Shown: positions 1-9,836 of the stretch, piece by piece
Numbering within the stretch: the stretch's first letter is position 1
Layout of the letters: each line of letters opens with the position of its first letter
Assembly (NCBI RefSeq): GCF_000330505.1
Contig: NW_004443643.1
Span: forward strand, 62,230-74,386
Reading direction: 5' to 3'
Source: Entamoeba invadens IP1
Taxonomy: Eukaryota > Evosea > Mastigamoebida > Endamoebidae
DNA: 12,157 nt
Notes under the pieces: model-generated
Told to the model about the DNA's origin: nothing
The model's input: the letters and a program-made list of their open reading frames with translations, nothing else
Databases searched by the model: none
Made by a program: the position numbers and the translations under genes

Positions 1-1177
1 TAGTTTCGCTAAGAACAAAGCCTCCGCTTTCTCACTATCAACGTTTTCTTTAAACAGTGAATCAAACAAATATACAATTTCATCGTCAAATGAAAAATGC
101 TTTTCTAAATTGCGATGTATGTGTAACCAGCAGTGTCTTATCTTTGTCTGTTGGCCAAATACTGAATATAGTGCTGATGATTGGGCTTCAGACCGGTCAC
201 ATGAAAACCCAACGGAAGATAAACATCTTAAATCAAGTTGTTGTTTAAGTTCTTTTAAATATTCCTCAAACGCTTGTTTGGATGCGTCACGTAAAAACTC
301 AAATGACAACAATCTTGTTATATCATTCTTTTTAAAAACAACAACGAATAAAGGTTTGGAGAATTTATTTGTGCAGTGTGTGTCATCTATGACAAGATAT
401 GAATTATCATATTCGTTAACTGATAGCATGTTGAGGCAAAAACATCAAACAAATCTCCTCTGATAGTCCACGAATAACACAGTTGAAAAATCTGAAAGGG
501 AATTTAGGTATATATTAAGCTGATTTGCCTGTTTGATGGTTTGATCTTTATATGCTCTTTTACGAATATCATAAAGTATTTGAGGATTGTATGTAAAACC
601 ATGGTATAGCCTGGAAAGTTGCGTACTCACTTTCTTTTTTTGCATCTCGAAGTATAATTTGTCTTTTATCAAATTTAAAAAATGTTGACCTTTTGTTATT
701 GTTGTTTCCGAGTGATCAATGTGCCATGGATTGAAATAAATAAATAGGTACTTTTGTTCAAATATGAAAACAACTATAGAAGAATTGCAACCAACCGATT
801 TACAACTATAAATTTGTTCAGGAGAGTCGGAGCGAGTGTGTGTTGCAGCATAAATTTGAATTGTAAATGTGTCAGTTGATGTATAACAAAATCGTTTTAT
901 TTCTTTTGTACAAGAACCATCAATTGTTTCCCCAAGCATGTCATACAATCCTTTAACAATTTTGTCATTTACCGAATACAACCTGTGTGTTATAGTGGGT
1001 TGTTGTTTAAAAACACACAAAATAGGTATTTCAATGGATCTATACAAGTTTAAAATGTTTTTTGCCTGAAGATCGTTACTTTGTAGTGATGACAACGTGT
1101 TCCACAATGACTTTTGTGGAACTTTGTGTTGTTCTTGAAGTCCTTTTAAAAAAATTGTTTGTCCGTAGTAAAGTCAT
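1..1177 (-). pseudogene. Mutator-like (MULE) transposase, decayed, 3' end outside the window
   Basis: A Mutator-superfamily DDE transposase cuts and pastes its own element. The reading frame runs leftward and off the window edge. Seen: a Cys/His stretch (C-x4-C, then H-x2-H, about 820-705) resembling the N-terminal zinc domain of these proteins; then the catalytic region with VIDDTHCTNK (first acidic residue at 385-387), CDRSEAQ (second Asp at 196-198, 63 residues later) and the family CxxH motif as CWLH (C at 130-132, H at 121-123). The final Glu would lie beyond base 1. Damage: an in-frame TGA at 445-447 splits the protein while homology continues in the same frame on both sides. At the 5' end the frame is open only to 1173 with no ATG, but an ATG at 1175-1177 would join it if the homopolymer at 1148-1154 (7 T on the coding strand) were one base shorter. 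The superfamily is fairly sure; inactivity is inferred from the lesions. Confidence 0.82.
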
Positions 1178-2379
1178 TGAAATTGTTAGTATTAAATTGA
1201 TAATAAGTTAAAATTATTATTACAGGGTTGTGTTTCAAGATAAAAAACCATTATAATATTATTTTAAATACAGTTTTTTGTATCATGAACTAGCATCTTC
1301 GAAATTATAACTTCAACAAAAAATAATATTTATATTCAAGTTTTTACATTTAGTGATTTTTGATTATAATTAATTGATTTTAATTAATTTTTATAATTTT
1401 TACTTGATATGATTTTTGAATAAATTTTATTATTTTCTAATTTTTTTAATAACTAATACATATTTTAACCATTATTTTTTGTTTTTTTAATTGTTTTTTA
1501 ATAGTAAACATAATTATATAATATAGTTTTTTGGTGTAAAATTGTTTCTATTAGTTGTATTAAAAATTAACTATATTAACAAATGTATACGTGTTGGGTT
1601 TGGGTTTAAATCTTATTCACCCTCAATTGAGTGTTACAATGTTAAAATTTGGTCAATCGATTCCGAGGTATAATAAAATAACAATGACAAGATGACCACT
1701 TTAATTTATGTGGCCCCTAAGTTATTTATTTAACCAGACAGTTGGGTGTTATACAGTTGAATTCTTTATACTTATATCAGACAATGAAAAATATAAACTA
1801 ATACAAAACATAATTAATAAAAAAATATATTATAACTCGATAAATTTGACATGATTAAAATCGGATCTACAGCAAAACAGGTAATAAGAAGTATTATTTA
1901 TATTAAATAATTAACCTTCGCACCTTTTGGAATATAATAAAAAACAATTGACTCGTGTTAAATGATTTATATCGTTAATAAAAACTATACAATTGATAAT
2001 AGATGGAATAAAGTTCGAGAACATAAAATAAATAAGGAGACGAATAAAGACGTAAAAAGCGTGATTTGTAAATTTAAGATAATAATATTTATATTATATT
2101 AATTAAATAATCCGATTATTGGCATTTAGTTATTATAAATTAAAACATATATTTTAATAACTATAATTTTATATTATTTTTAAGAATTAAAAATTAAATA
2201 AAAAATTTAAAAATTTAATGAAAAAAAGAAAAAACTAAATAATTATTGGTAATTGTTATTCGAAAATGCTGAAAAAGACAAATTTTTATATTATCATGCT
2301 TATTTTTTATTTTTCTTTGCCAAAAAACTGCTCTATTTATAATCGCCAATTCCATCCTGGTTTGGCACACCCTGGTTTT
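1178..2379. other. AT-rich region, almost featureless
   Basis: About 1.2 kb of very AT-rich sequence with long A/T runs. I see no intact gene, RNA gene or clear repeat. The 5' terminal inverted repeat of the adjacent MULE should lie somewhere here, but no matching partner is in the window, so I cannot place it. The only less AT-rich patch is 1590-1740, part of which is the coding-like segment listed separately. Confidence 0.5.
1527..1673 (+). pseudogene. Short coding-like remnant, unrecognised
   Basis: An open stretch of 48 codons without a start codon ends at TAA 1671-1673. Its last half reads VGFGFKSYSPSIECYNVK followed by IWSIDSEV, a composition typical of real Entamoeba protein rather than random AT-rich DNA. 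There is a faint resemblance to the end of Entamoeba TLDc-like domains (Gly/Phe-rich turn, then a strand with W and acidic residues), but I would not name it on this. The sequence before it is low complexity. It could be a fragment of a dead gene or chance. Confidence 0.2.
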
Positions 2380-2630
2380 CAGTCAAAGGCGTCTATTTGT
2401 AGTGAATCCAGCATAAAAAATTATCTATTTGTCGTAAATGAGTAAATTTTGTAGAAAAATCTTTTTAATATTAAAATTTATTTTTTATAAAAAATTAGTT
2501 TTTAATTCAACAAAAGTTACAGGTTAGAGAACAAAATATTTAATTGTCGTACACCAAAATGATTGGCCAGTTATGCGACAATAAAGCAAGTTCGACAATA
2601 ATAATTAAGACTAATAGACGCCTTTGACAG
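2380..2630. mobile_element. Mariner-like MITE, 251 bp
   Basis: The ends are inverted copies: CAGTCAAAGGCGTCTATT at 2380-2397 and its reverse complement at 2613-2630, matching at 17 of 18 positions, with a perfect 16-bp core (GTCAAAGGCGTCTATT). The right end is followed by TA (2631-2632); the left end is preceded by TT, so one TA copy may have mutated. A CAG/CTG terminus next to TA is typical of Tc1/mariner elements. The interior is AT-rich with no open frame, so this is a non-autonomous copy that would need transposase from elsewhere. The exact superfamily is inferred from the termini only. Confidence 0.68.
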
Positions 2631-2661
2631 TACTGTTTAAAATTAATAATATTAATATTAT

Positions 2662-3818
<1,157 letters not shown>

Positions 3819-4498
3819 TTATTTTATTTTTTGACTTGATTTTCTTTTTAAAATTTTTTTATATTAAAATATCAGTCAAACCTTGATTCTTTTTATTTTT
3901 TTCATTTTAAAAACTACAACATTTTCTTAATTGAACATTTTGAATTTTGTTCTAAATTGTAATATTTGTTAATAATTTGTAATATGTAAATATTTGCAGC
4001 AAAAAACAAATTTGTGTAAAACCCACAGTTAATTAAATTATGTTTAATTATAAAAAATCCTTAAATTTTTGAAAACAAATAAGCATTCAATTCTGGCTAT
4101 TGTTCAAATAATTCGAGAAATTGATTTACTTTTGTTGATGTACAAATTATTTGAATTGTAGGTATCAACTATAAGTATAATTTGTTTATCTTGAGCAACA
4201 GTGTGTGTGTTATTATCCAAAGTCTATAAAGTTGTTATAGTGTGTTTAAAAACAGAAAACGCCAACTATTTTAAGTTTAATATAATTTCATTTAATTGTA
4301 AAATATACTTCAATTGTATCCCTCGCATTTTTCAAAAAAAAAACTTCAAACAACCAATAAGATCTATGAAATTGTTGAGGTTTGTAAAATGCCAAGGTAT
4401 GAAAAAATCGAGGTTTAAATGTATTTGGTTTTTACTTTTTTATTGTTACTAATACACAAAAAGGTGATTTGAATAAACACAATTGTTGTTAATTATTG
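3819..4498. other. AT-rich intergenic region downstream of the kinase gene
   Basis: No gene is supported here. An open frame at 4201-4452 (plus) begins with GTG and reads as low-complexity sequence, so I do not call it. A small inverted repeat (TTCAAATAATT at 4103-4113, reverse complement at 4145-4155) is within what AT-rich DNA produces by chance. Confidence 0.5.
4491..4495 (-). terminator. Possible cleavage/polyadenylation signal (TAATT)
   Basis: On the kinase coding strand TAATT begins 4 nt after the stop codon. Entamoeba mRNAs have very short 3' UTRs and commonly carry a UA(A/U)UU motif near the cleavage site, so position and sequence fit. In AT-rich DNA a 5-mer match alone is weak evidence. 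Confidence 0.3.
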
Positions 4499-7400
4499 TT
4501 ACAACGATTCGAGTTGTTTGATGATTACAAATATTTCACTACGTTCTTTGGGCTCTTGTTTCCACGCATTTTCAATAACTACTTGATACTGTTTATCCAG
4601 TAAATTCACCAATCTTGGTCTTTTACCAACTGAGATTTCATCAGCAATAGACCACGCAAACGGATATATTGTTTTCGGGAATGGGTTATCCCAAGCAAAA
4701 CATGACAACATAGTAATAGCAAACGAATATATATCAGCAGGTTTCTTATATTTATTTCTCTCCAATATTTCTGGCGCCATATACTTTGGTGTTCCAATAC
4801 CCTTAGTGAAAGTCATGTTAGTCATCAACAAATTCACATTTCTAGCACTCCCAAAATCAGTCAATTTTGCATTCACTCTTTCATTGAAATCAAGTGAAAA
4901 AACAAGTAAATTGTCTGGTTTTATATCTCTATGTAATATCCCATTTTCATGTAAATATAAAATTCCTTTTGCTCCATCTCTCATAAATTTAACACGAAGT
5001 TGCATATCAATATGTTCTTTATTTTTATTTTCAATTAAATTCTGTAAACTGCCAAATTGAGCGAATTCGGTGACCATGCAAATCTTGTTTGGTATAAATA
5101 CGGCGCCATAGAAATGGACAATATACTCACTGCGGAATTTGTCCAACATATCAACTTCATTTTCAAATTCATTGAGTTGCGACTTGTTTTCATTGAATGT
5201 TTTCATCTTTTTAATAGCAACAAGATTGCCTCGTAAAGTCCCTTTGTACACAACACCGAAGGACCCTTCGCCAAGTTTCTTGTCTTCTTTTAATTCGTCT
5301 GGATCAAGTCGTGTAGACAGTTGAGCTGTTAGACTAAAATTAATTTCTTTGTATATTATTCTTTGTGTGTCAAATGCAGTTGCAACAAGAAGAAAAGAAC
5401 TTTGAATTTTTGAAGTACAAAACAAAGTCACAAATATTTCAAATTCACAGGCTTCACCTTTGCCTAAAACAATTAATTGCGGATTTGAAATAATATCAAA
5501 CTTCTCATTTTGACTTGTATTCGTCAGAATTTGAATTTTCATGTTGTGTTTTGTGGTGTTGCCTACACATATAAGCTCACGTAGTTTCTTATTGACATTC
5601 ACCTCATCTCCATCATTAAAAACAATTTCCTTTTTATTCACAGCTATGCCATCATTGAGAGAAATAAAATGAATATTCGATTTGGACATTGAAAATACGG
5701 TGGTCGTTTTTTCTATTATTTTTTTGTGGCGATTTTTTTGTATTTTGATAAGAATAATGTAAATACATACAACAAACATTGTTATGATAACCAGAACAAA
5801 TATTATAATAATTAAAATGAACCACCACACCGCTTTTGTATTGCAAAATGTGCCACTCTCACTTGGAACATGCCAGAATGTACATTTGGAGCATTTGGAA
5901 TTCGCTACTTTAACACATTTGTAAACTTTATTCATTGATATACACTGTTTGTTCTGATTTAAAATATAATTTGAATGACATGATGTACATTTGGTATTTG
6001 ATACACTACAAGTCATACAATTATCATCACACTTCGCACATTCATTTGTTTTAACAGTAAAATACCCATTTTGACACTTTGAACACCCATTTTGTGTCAC
6101 TTCTAGTTGACACCCAATTAATGAACTCTGTGGTATACAGTCTCCATCTTGTGTTTTATAATTTGTAGAATTGCAAGTCAAACACTTCGAATTTGTGTTA
6201 CATGTAGAGCAATTTGATATACATTCAATACAGTCAAGACCAACGCGGTAATACCCGTCTCTGCATTGATAACACCCACTTGTGACTATTGCAACTTTAT
6301 CACATTTTTTAATCAACTCGTCGTTAGAAATGCACTTGTTGTTCTCACCCAAGTAATATCCATTTTTACACGAAATACATTGCGATGATGTTGATACACA
6401 TGATGTACAGTTTTCATCACATTCAAAACATATTTGACCGTCAGTGTAATATCCAATATCACACGTTAAACAACCCACGTTGTTCATCACTAAACAATTG
6501 TCGATTTCTTCGTCCATTGTTGAAACACATTCTCCATCCATATTTGGATATAAATCTTCGTCGCATTCAACACAAATTTCGTTGATCATTTTAGTGCAAC
6601 CTTCGACAAGAAAACTGCACTTCCCGTTTTCGTCTTTTACTTCTTCTTCATCATCACAAATTGTCGTTTCACAAATTTCATCTTCAGAAAGACTGTAATT
6701 GGTGTCACATTGTAATTCATACATTTTGTTACATTTAATAGAATTCTCATTTTTAGAAGAACATTTGTAACACAATGAATTGTCAATGTAATACCCATCT
6801 ACACACGATATGACGTGATTTCCTTGAGAAATTGAGATATTGTCTTTTTCACAGACATTATCTCCATTTAATAAATAATTTTGTTTACAAAGTGTACACT
6901 TCCCATTTTCACACAATTCACAATTTGTGTCACAAGACTCGCATTGTGTCGAATAATCGCCTGTATGACATTTCAAACACAAGTTGCCATCATTGTATTC
7001 ACATTCCGTATTTGAGTAGCATTCTCCATTTGATAGTAATGTATTGGTATTACATTCATAACAAATTTCTGTTGTTCCTATTAAACAATTATTTGTTGAT
7101 TGTATACACTCTAACTTTTCATTGAGTTGATATCCGTTTTTACACAATGAGCACTGATTGTTTGCATTGTATATTTGACAATTTGTATCCAAGTCAACAC
7201 ATTTGTCATTCAACAATCGAGTTTTGGAATTGCACTTTAAACATTTATTTTCATTAGATATTGATGTTATAATCATACAATTATTAAATATTGGTGTTCC
7301 AAAGACAGTGTTTTCACTTTCCAAAGTTATAATCATCATATGTGGTTTCTCATGAAGTATAAAACCACTTAAAATATTTTCTATTTTTCTAACCTCTTTT

Positions 7401-8587
7401 GTGATATACACAAATTTGTCACCAGACAATTCAATTGGGTTGATTATACCCGAGCAATTGATTATGATATTACCAATTTCTTCCTTAACTGTTATATAAC
7501 TTGTAATATCGTTTGTGCACACCAATTGGTGAGTTGCTGAGTTGAACTGAAAGGTACTTTGTGTGTTAGTAATTTGGTTTACAACGACATTTCCAACAGA
7601 AAAGGAAAGTTTTGACGATGCAAAATCGCCATTTAAATCGAGTACAACATCGTCACTCATCATCCCTGTTTTGATTACTTTTGCATTTGTTATTTTTATA
7701 TTTTTGTTGATGTGTAAAGTTGTATACGCAAGTTGCTTACTGTCAAAATTGTATTCGGATAACTTCTCAGATAAATATAAGTGACAATCGATTGATGAGT
7801 CATCGCATGGACAATGGGGATAATCAAATCCATATGGAGAACCGTTTGTATAATTGTTTGTATACAAAGACTGGTTTAATACGCACTTCACTGTGGTATT
7901 TTTAATTGTCCCAGTCGGACAAAATCTGATGAGCCTTTTATTGGATAATAAATGTGCAGTCCCATCTGTAAAATTAAATGGAAAATCGTTTGATGAAATA
8001 TGATTTGGAATTGAATTAATATTAATGGAATTGTTATTTGCCATTGAAATGACATCAAAACAATCAATGTTGCCGATTGGATTTTTTATCTCAAAGTCTA
8101 GTCTACCAGGATAATTGTGGTATAAATGAAGATACATTGAATCCCACAAGTCAAGAGGTGGGGCGTCTAATTTTGGATTTGAAATTAAGAGTTTTCCAGC
8201 AATAGAAAAATGGTTGTTAATGATTGTAGACGAGTTGTTGTCAATAGATATAGAATTGCCGATATGAAAGGGTAACATAAATGATATAAGACTGTTCTCT
8301 GAAATAACCAAATTACTTGTTGTTGTAAATTTAGAGTTATCACTAAGATATATAGAAAATGTCCCACTTGTTATAATCTCATAATAAACGTTTGTCCCAC
8401 TGAATGTAAATGTGTTATTAAAACAAAACACGTTTGCATTATAAACACACGTGGAATTTGTTAATGAATAAAAACCGGCGTCTTCATTATCGCCTATGGG
8501 AACACATTGGCAGGTATCTTTCGTTTGACTCTTAACACTAACGAGCAGAAGACAAAAATCAACAAAAAGTAATGTGAGTCTTTTCAT
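4499..8587 (-). CDS. Transmembrane receptor kinase, CXXC-rich ectodomain (Entamoeba TMK family)
   Basis: A 1362-residue type I membrane protein in one exon, predicted to sense extracellular signals and phosphorylate cytosolic targets. Order: signal peptide, residues 1-20 (hydrophobic LLFVDFCLLLVSV); N-terminal ectodomain to about 445, with many N-x-S/T sites; Cys-rich region about 449-915 with repeated CxxC-x2-GY[YF] units (e.g. CKNGYYLGENNKC, CRDGYYRVG); membrane span about 922-947, followed by basic KIQKNRHKK; juxtamembrane segment about 985-1085 predicted as a beta-sandwich; kinase domain about 1097-1362. Kinase motifs are complete: GEGSFG loop (G1106, G1108, G1111), VAIK Lys1126, candidate alpha-C Glu1144, HRDIKPDN (Asp1221, Asn1226), DFG Asp1244, and KYMAPE (Glu1273). 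HRDIKP points to Ser/Thr or dual specificity within the TKL group. The ATG at 8585-8587 directly precedes the signal peptide, fixing the start. No frameshift or stop is seen. The ligand is unknown. Confidence 0.95.
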   Translation of the reverse strand: MKRLTLLFVDFCLLLVSVKSQTKDTCQCVPIGDNEDAGFYSLTNSTCVYNANVFCFNNTFTFSGTNVYYEIITSGTFSIYLSDNSKFTTTSNLVISENSLISFMLPFHIGNSISIDNNSSTIINNHFSIAGKLLISNPKLDAPPLDLWDSMYLHLYHNYPGRLDFEIKNPIGNIDCFDVISMANNNSININSIPNHISSNDFPFNFTDGTAHLLSNKRLIRFCPTGTIKNTTVKCVLNQSLYTNNYTNGSPYGFDYPHCPCDDSSIDCHLYLSEKLSEYNFDSKQLAYTTLHINKNIKITNAKVIKTGMMSDDVVLDLNGDFASSKLSFSVGNVVVNQITNTQSTFQFNSATHQLVCTNDITSYITVKEEIGNIIINCSGIINPIELSGDKFVYITKEVRKIENILSGFILHEKPHMMIITLESENTVFGTPIFNNCMIITSISNENKCLKCNSKTRLLNDKCVDLDTNCQIYNANNQCSLCKNGYQLNEKLECIQSTNNCLIGTTEICYECNTNTLLSNGECYSNTECEYNDGNLCLKCHTGDYSTQCESCDTNCELCENGKCTLCKQNYLLNGDNVCEKDNISISQGNHVISCVDGYYIDNSLCYKCSSKNENSIKCNKMYELQCDTNYSLSEDEICETTICDDEEEVKDENGKCSFLVEGCTKMINEICVECDEDLYPNMDGECVSTMDEEIDNCLVMNNVGCLTCDIGYYTDGQICFECDENCTSCVSTSSQCISCKNGYYLGENNKCISNDELIKKCDKVAIVTSGCYQCRDGYYRVGLDCIECISNCSTCNTNSKCLTCNSTNYKTQDGDCIPQSSLIGCQLEVTQNGCSKCQNGYFTVKTNECAKCDDNCMTCSVSNTKCTSCHSNYILNQNKQCISMNKVYKCVKVANSKCSKCTFWHVPSESGTFCNTKAVWWFILIIIIFVLVIITMFVVCIYIILIKIQKNRHKKIIEKTTTVFSMSKSNIHFISLNDGIAVNKKEIVFNDGDEVNVNKKLRELICVGNTTKHNMKIQILTNTSQNEKFDIISNPQLIVLGKGEACEFEIFVTLFCTSKIQSSFLLVATAFDTQRIIYKEINFSLTAQLSTRLDPDELKEDKKLGEGSFGVVYKGTLRGNLVAIKKMKTFNENKSQLNEFENEVDMLDKFRSEYIVHFYGAVFIPNKICMVTEFAQFGSLQNLIENKNKEHIDMQLRVKFMRDGAKGILYLHENGILHRDIKPDNLLVFSLDFNERVNAKLTDFGSARNVNLLMTNMTFTKGIGTPKYMAPEILERNKYKKPADIYSFAITMLSCFAWDNPFPKTIYPFAWSIADEISVGKRPRLVNLLDKQYQVVIENAWKQEPKERSEIFVIIKQLESL

Positions 8588-8598
8588 TGTTTTTTAAT

Positions 8599-8612
8599 GG
8601 AATTTTGCGTTC
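8599..8612 (-). promoter_or_regulatory. Possible Entamoeba core promoter: Inr-like plus GAAC
   Basis: Reading the kinase strand, GAAC (8609-8612) is followed by GCAAAATTCC, which contains AAAATTCC (8599-8606), close to the Entamoeba initiator consensus AAAAATTCA. It lies 12-19 nt upstream of the ATG, matching the very short 5' leaders known for the genus. No convincing TATA-like GTATTTAAA element is visible about 30 nt further up. This is consensus matching only. Confidence 0.35.
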
Positions 8613-9018
8613 TTTGTAATTCAACGAAATAAATCAAATTTGAAATAAGTTGTTTGTGGTTTTTTGGTCAATGTAACTTTAAAAAATTGGGAATTTGTTC
8701 GAAATTGAAATATCTATGTTTTGATTTTTTTTTCATTTTTTAAAAAAAGTCAATTAAAGTCCCGATAATTTTAACAATAGTTTGTATATTTTTTAATCAA
8801 ATAAACTTTATTGGCAAGTACAAAAACAATTTACAATAAACTTAATTATCATTAAACAATATATTTAGTATATTTAGTATTAAATATTATTATTTAATTA
8901 TTTAGTATAAATGTTAATTAACTTTAAATTTCATGTTTTTCTTGTTTCTGATTATTTTTGAAAATAAATCTGATAATTATAATGGTTATTATAACTTTTG
9001 CGAATAATTTTTATTTTA
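8613..9018. other. AT-rich upstream region of the kinase gene
   Basis: About 400 bp between the kinase promoter and the mariner-like element. It is AT-rich with a few tandem ATATTTAGT units around 8855-8880. No gene or RNA is seen. Upstream control sequences of the kinase would lie here, and the transposon insertion limits this region to roughly 430 bp from the ATG. Confidence 0.4.
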
Positions 9019-9028
9019 TACAGTAGAA

Positions 9029-9083
9029 ATTCTATCGGTGTGTTATTTTGACCAATCAAAAGTGACCTACACACCGATAGAAT
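9029..9083. repeat. Subterminal inverted repeat at the left end of the mariner-like element
   Basis: ATTCTATCGGTGTGT (9029-9043) is repeated exactly in inverted orientation at 9069-9083 with a 25-nt spacer. The first arm is part of the left TIR, so the element carries an additional inverted TIR copy just inside this end but not at the right end. Such subterminal copies can act as extra transposase sites or be scars of a nested or aborted insertion. Confidence 0.85.
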
Positions 9084-9305
9084 ATAATGATTCCCTACAT
9101 ATTTGGCACCAAACCCCGCAAAAAAATGTCAATTGCAAATTTCTATTTATTTCAAAAGAGTAAAGACTTGGTAATAAAAACTTAAAAAGAGAAAAATTAT
9201 CAAACAAAAATAAATTTCAAAAAAGATAACAAAAGAAAAACAGTAAAAAGCTCCTTTCAAAATATTAAACTTTAAATGATAATAAAAAATGCACCGACTT
9301 CCACG

Positions 9306-9337
9306 CACCAATCACAAGAGCACGCTTGTGATTGGTG
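9306..9337. repeat. Perfect 13-bp hairpin at the edge of the Hsp70 homology
   Basis: CACCAATCACAAG (9306-9318) and CTTGTGATTGGTG (9325-9337) are exact inverted copies separated by 6 nt (AGCACG). The right arm ends where recognisable Hsp70 sequence begins (VMT codons from 9337). The stem is less AT-rich than its surroundings, so chance formation is less likely than for other palindromes in this window. It might be a junction product such as a template switch; it is unlikely to be a bacterial-type terminator in this genome. Confidence 0.8.
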
Positions 9338-9836
9338 TGATGACAGAATTGATATCACAAAACTTATTAATTTCAGCAAGAACGTCATAGATGTTTTCGA
9401 CGCATGCAGACAATAAGCCAGGCGTGCTCATCCAAGTCTTTGAGGGCGAGGCATCTATGACATCACATTGCAACCTGCTTGGAAAGTTTGTGTTGTTTGG
9501 TATCTTATTAGCACCACGTAGAGTCTTACAGTTTAAGTCACATTTGACACAAATGCAAATGGGATATTAAATGTGTCGGCCGAAAACGAGACAATAAATA
9601 ATAAGACTCTCAAAGGAACAGGTAGACAAGATGGTTGCACACGCAAAATGATTCAAGGCGGAGGACGACAAGATGATAACTATTGTTGTCAAAAATCGAC
9701 ACTAACTTGCTACTGTGTAATAACAGAGTAAACAAGATAATTTTTTAAGGTTATCAAAAAAGACAATGCAGCAATTGAAAATAAATTCAAAAACGTACTT
9801 GAGTTGTAAATTGACAAGAACCAATCCGCACCAAAA
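9337..9836 (+). pseudogene. Hsp70 pseudogene fragment (substrate-binding domain and lid)
   Basis: Translation in shifting frames follows a cytosolic-type Hsp70 in order. Block 1 (frame of 9337): VMTELISQN, then TAG 9388-9390, then [19 protein letters not shown] and [10 protein letters not shown], then [10 protein letters not shown]. Block 2 (after a 1-base shift near 9535): [17 protein letters not shown]. Block 3 (second shift near 9620): VDKMVAHAK, TGA 9649-9651, FKAEDDK. Block 4 (after stops at about 9703 and another shift): DNAAIENKFKNVLEL, TAA 9807-9809, IDKNQSAPK. These match the Hsp70 beta-sandwich (FSTYADNQPGVLIQVYEGE-type, ANGILNVSA) and helical lid (VLEWLDKNQ-type). The N-terminal ATPase domain and C-terminal tail are absent. 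At least three frameshifts and several stops mean no product. The family call is strong because four separate blocks are co-linear. Confidence 0.9.

Noticed and set aside
110..463. 117-codon open frame on the plus strand
   Set aside because: It is antisense to the MULE transposase catalytic region, whose minus-strand translation carries the family motifs.
1595..1640. T-arm-like GGTTTAAATC suggesting a tRNA
   Set aside because: No acceptor stem, anticodon arm or D arm can be paired around it.
4103..4155. 11-bp inverted repeat TTCAAATAATT
   Set aside because: Very AT-rich arms with a 31-nt spacer; expected by chance in this composition.
4201..4452. 83-codon open frame on the plus strand
   Set aside because: It starts with GTG, is low complexity and has no recognisable motif; it overlaps nothing that supports it.
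4806..7905. Several 60-100 codon plus-strand frames across the kinase gene
   Set aside because: They are antisense shadows of a clearly conserved 1362-residue protein.
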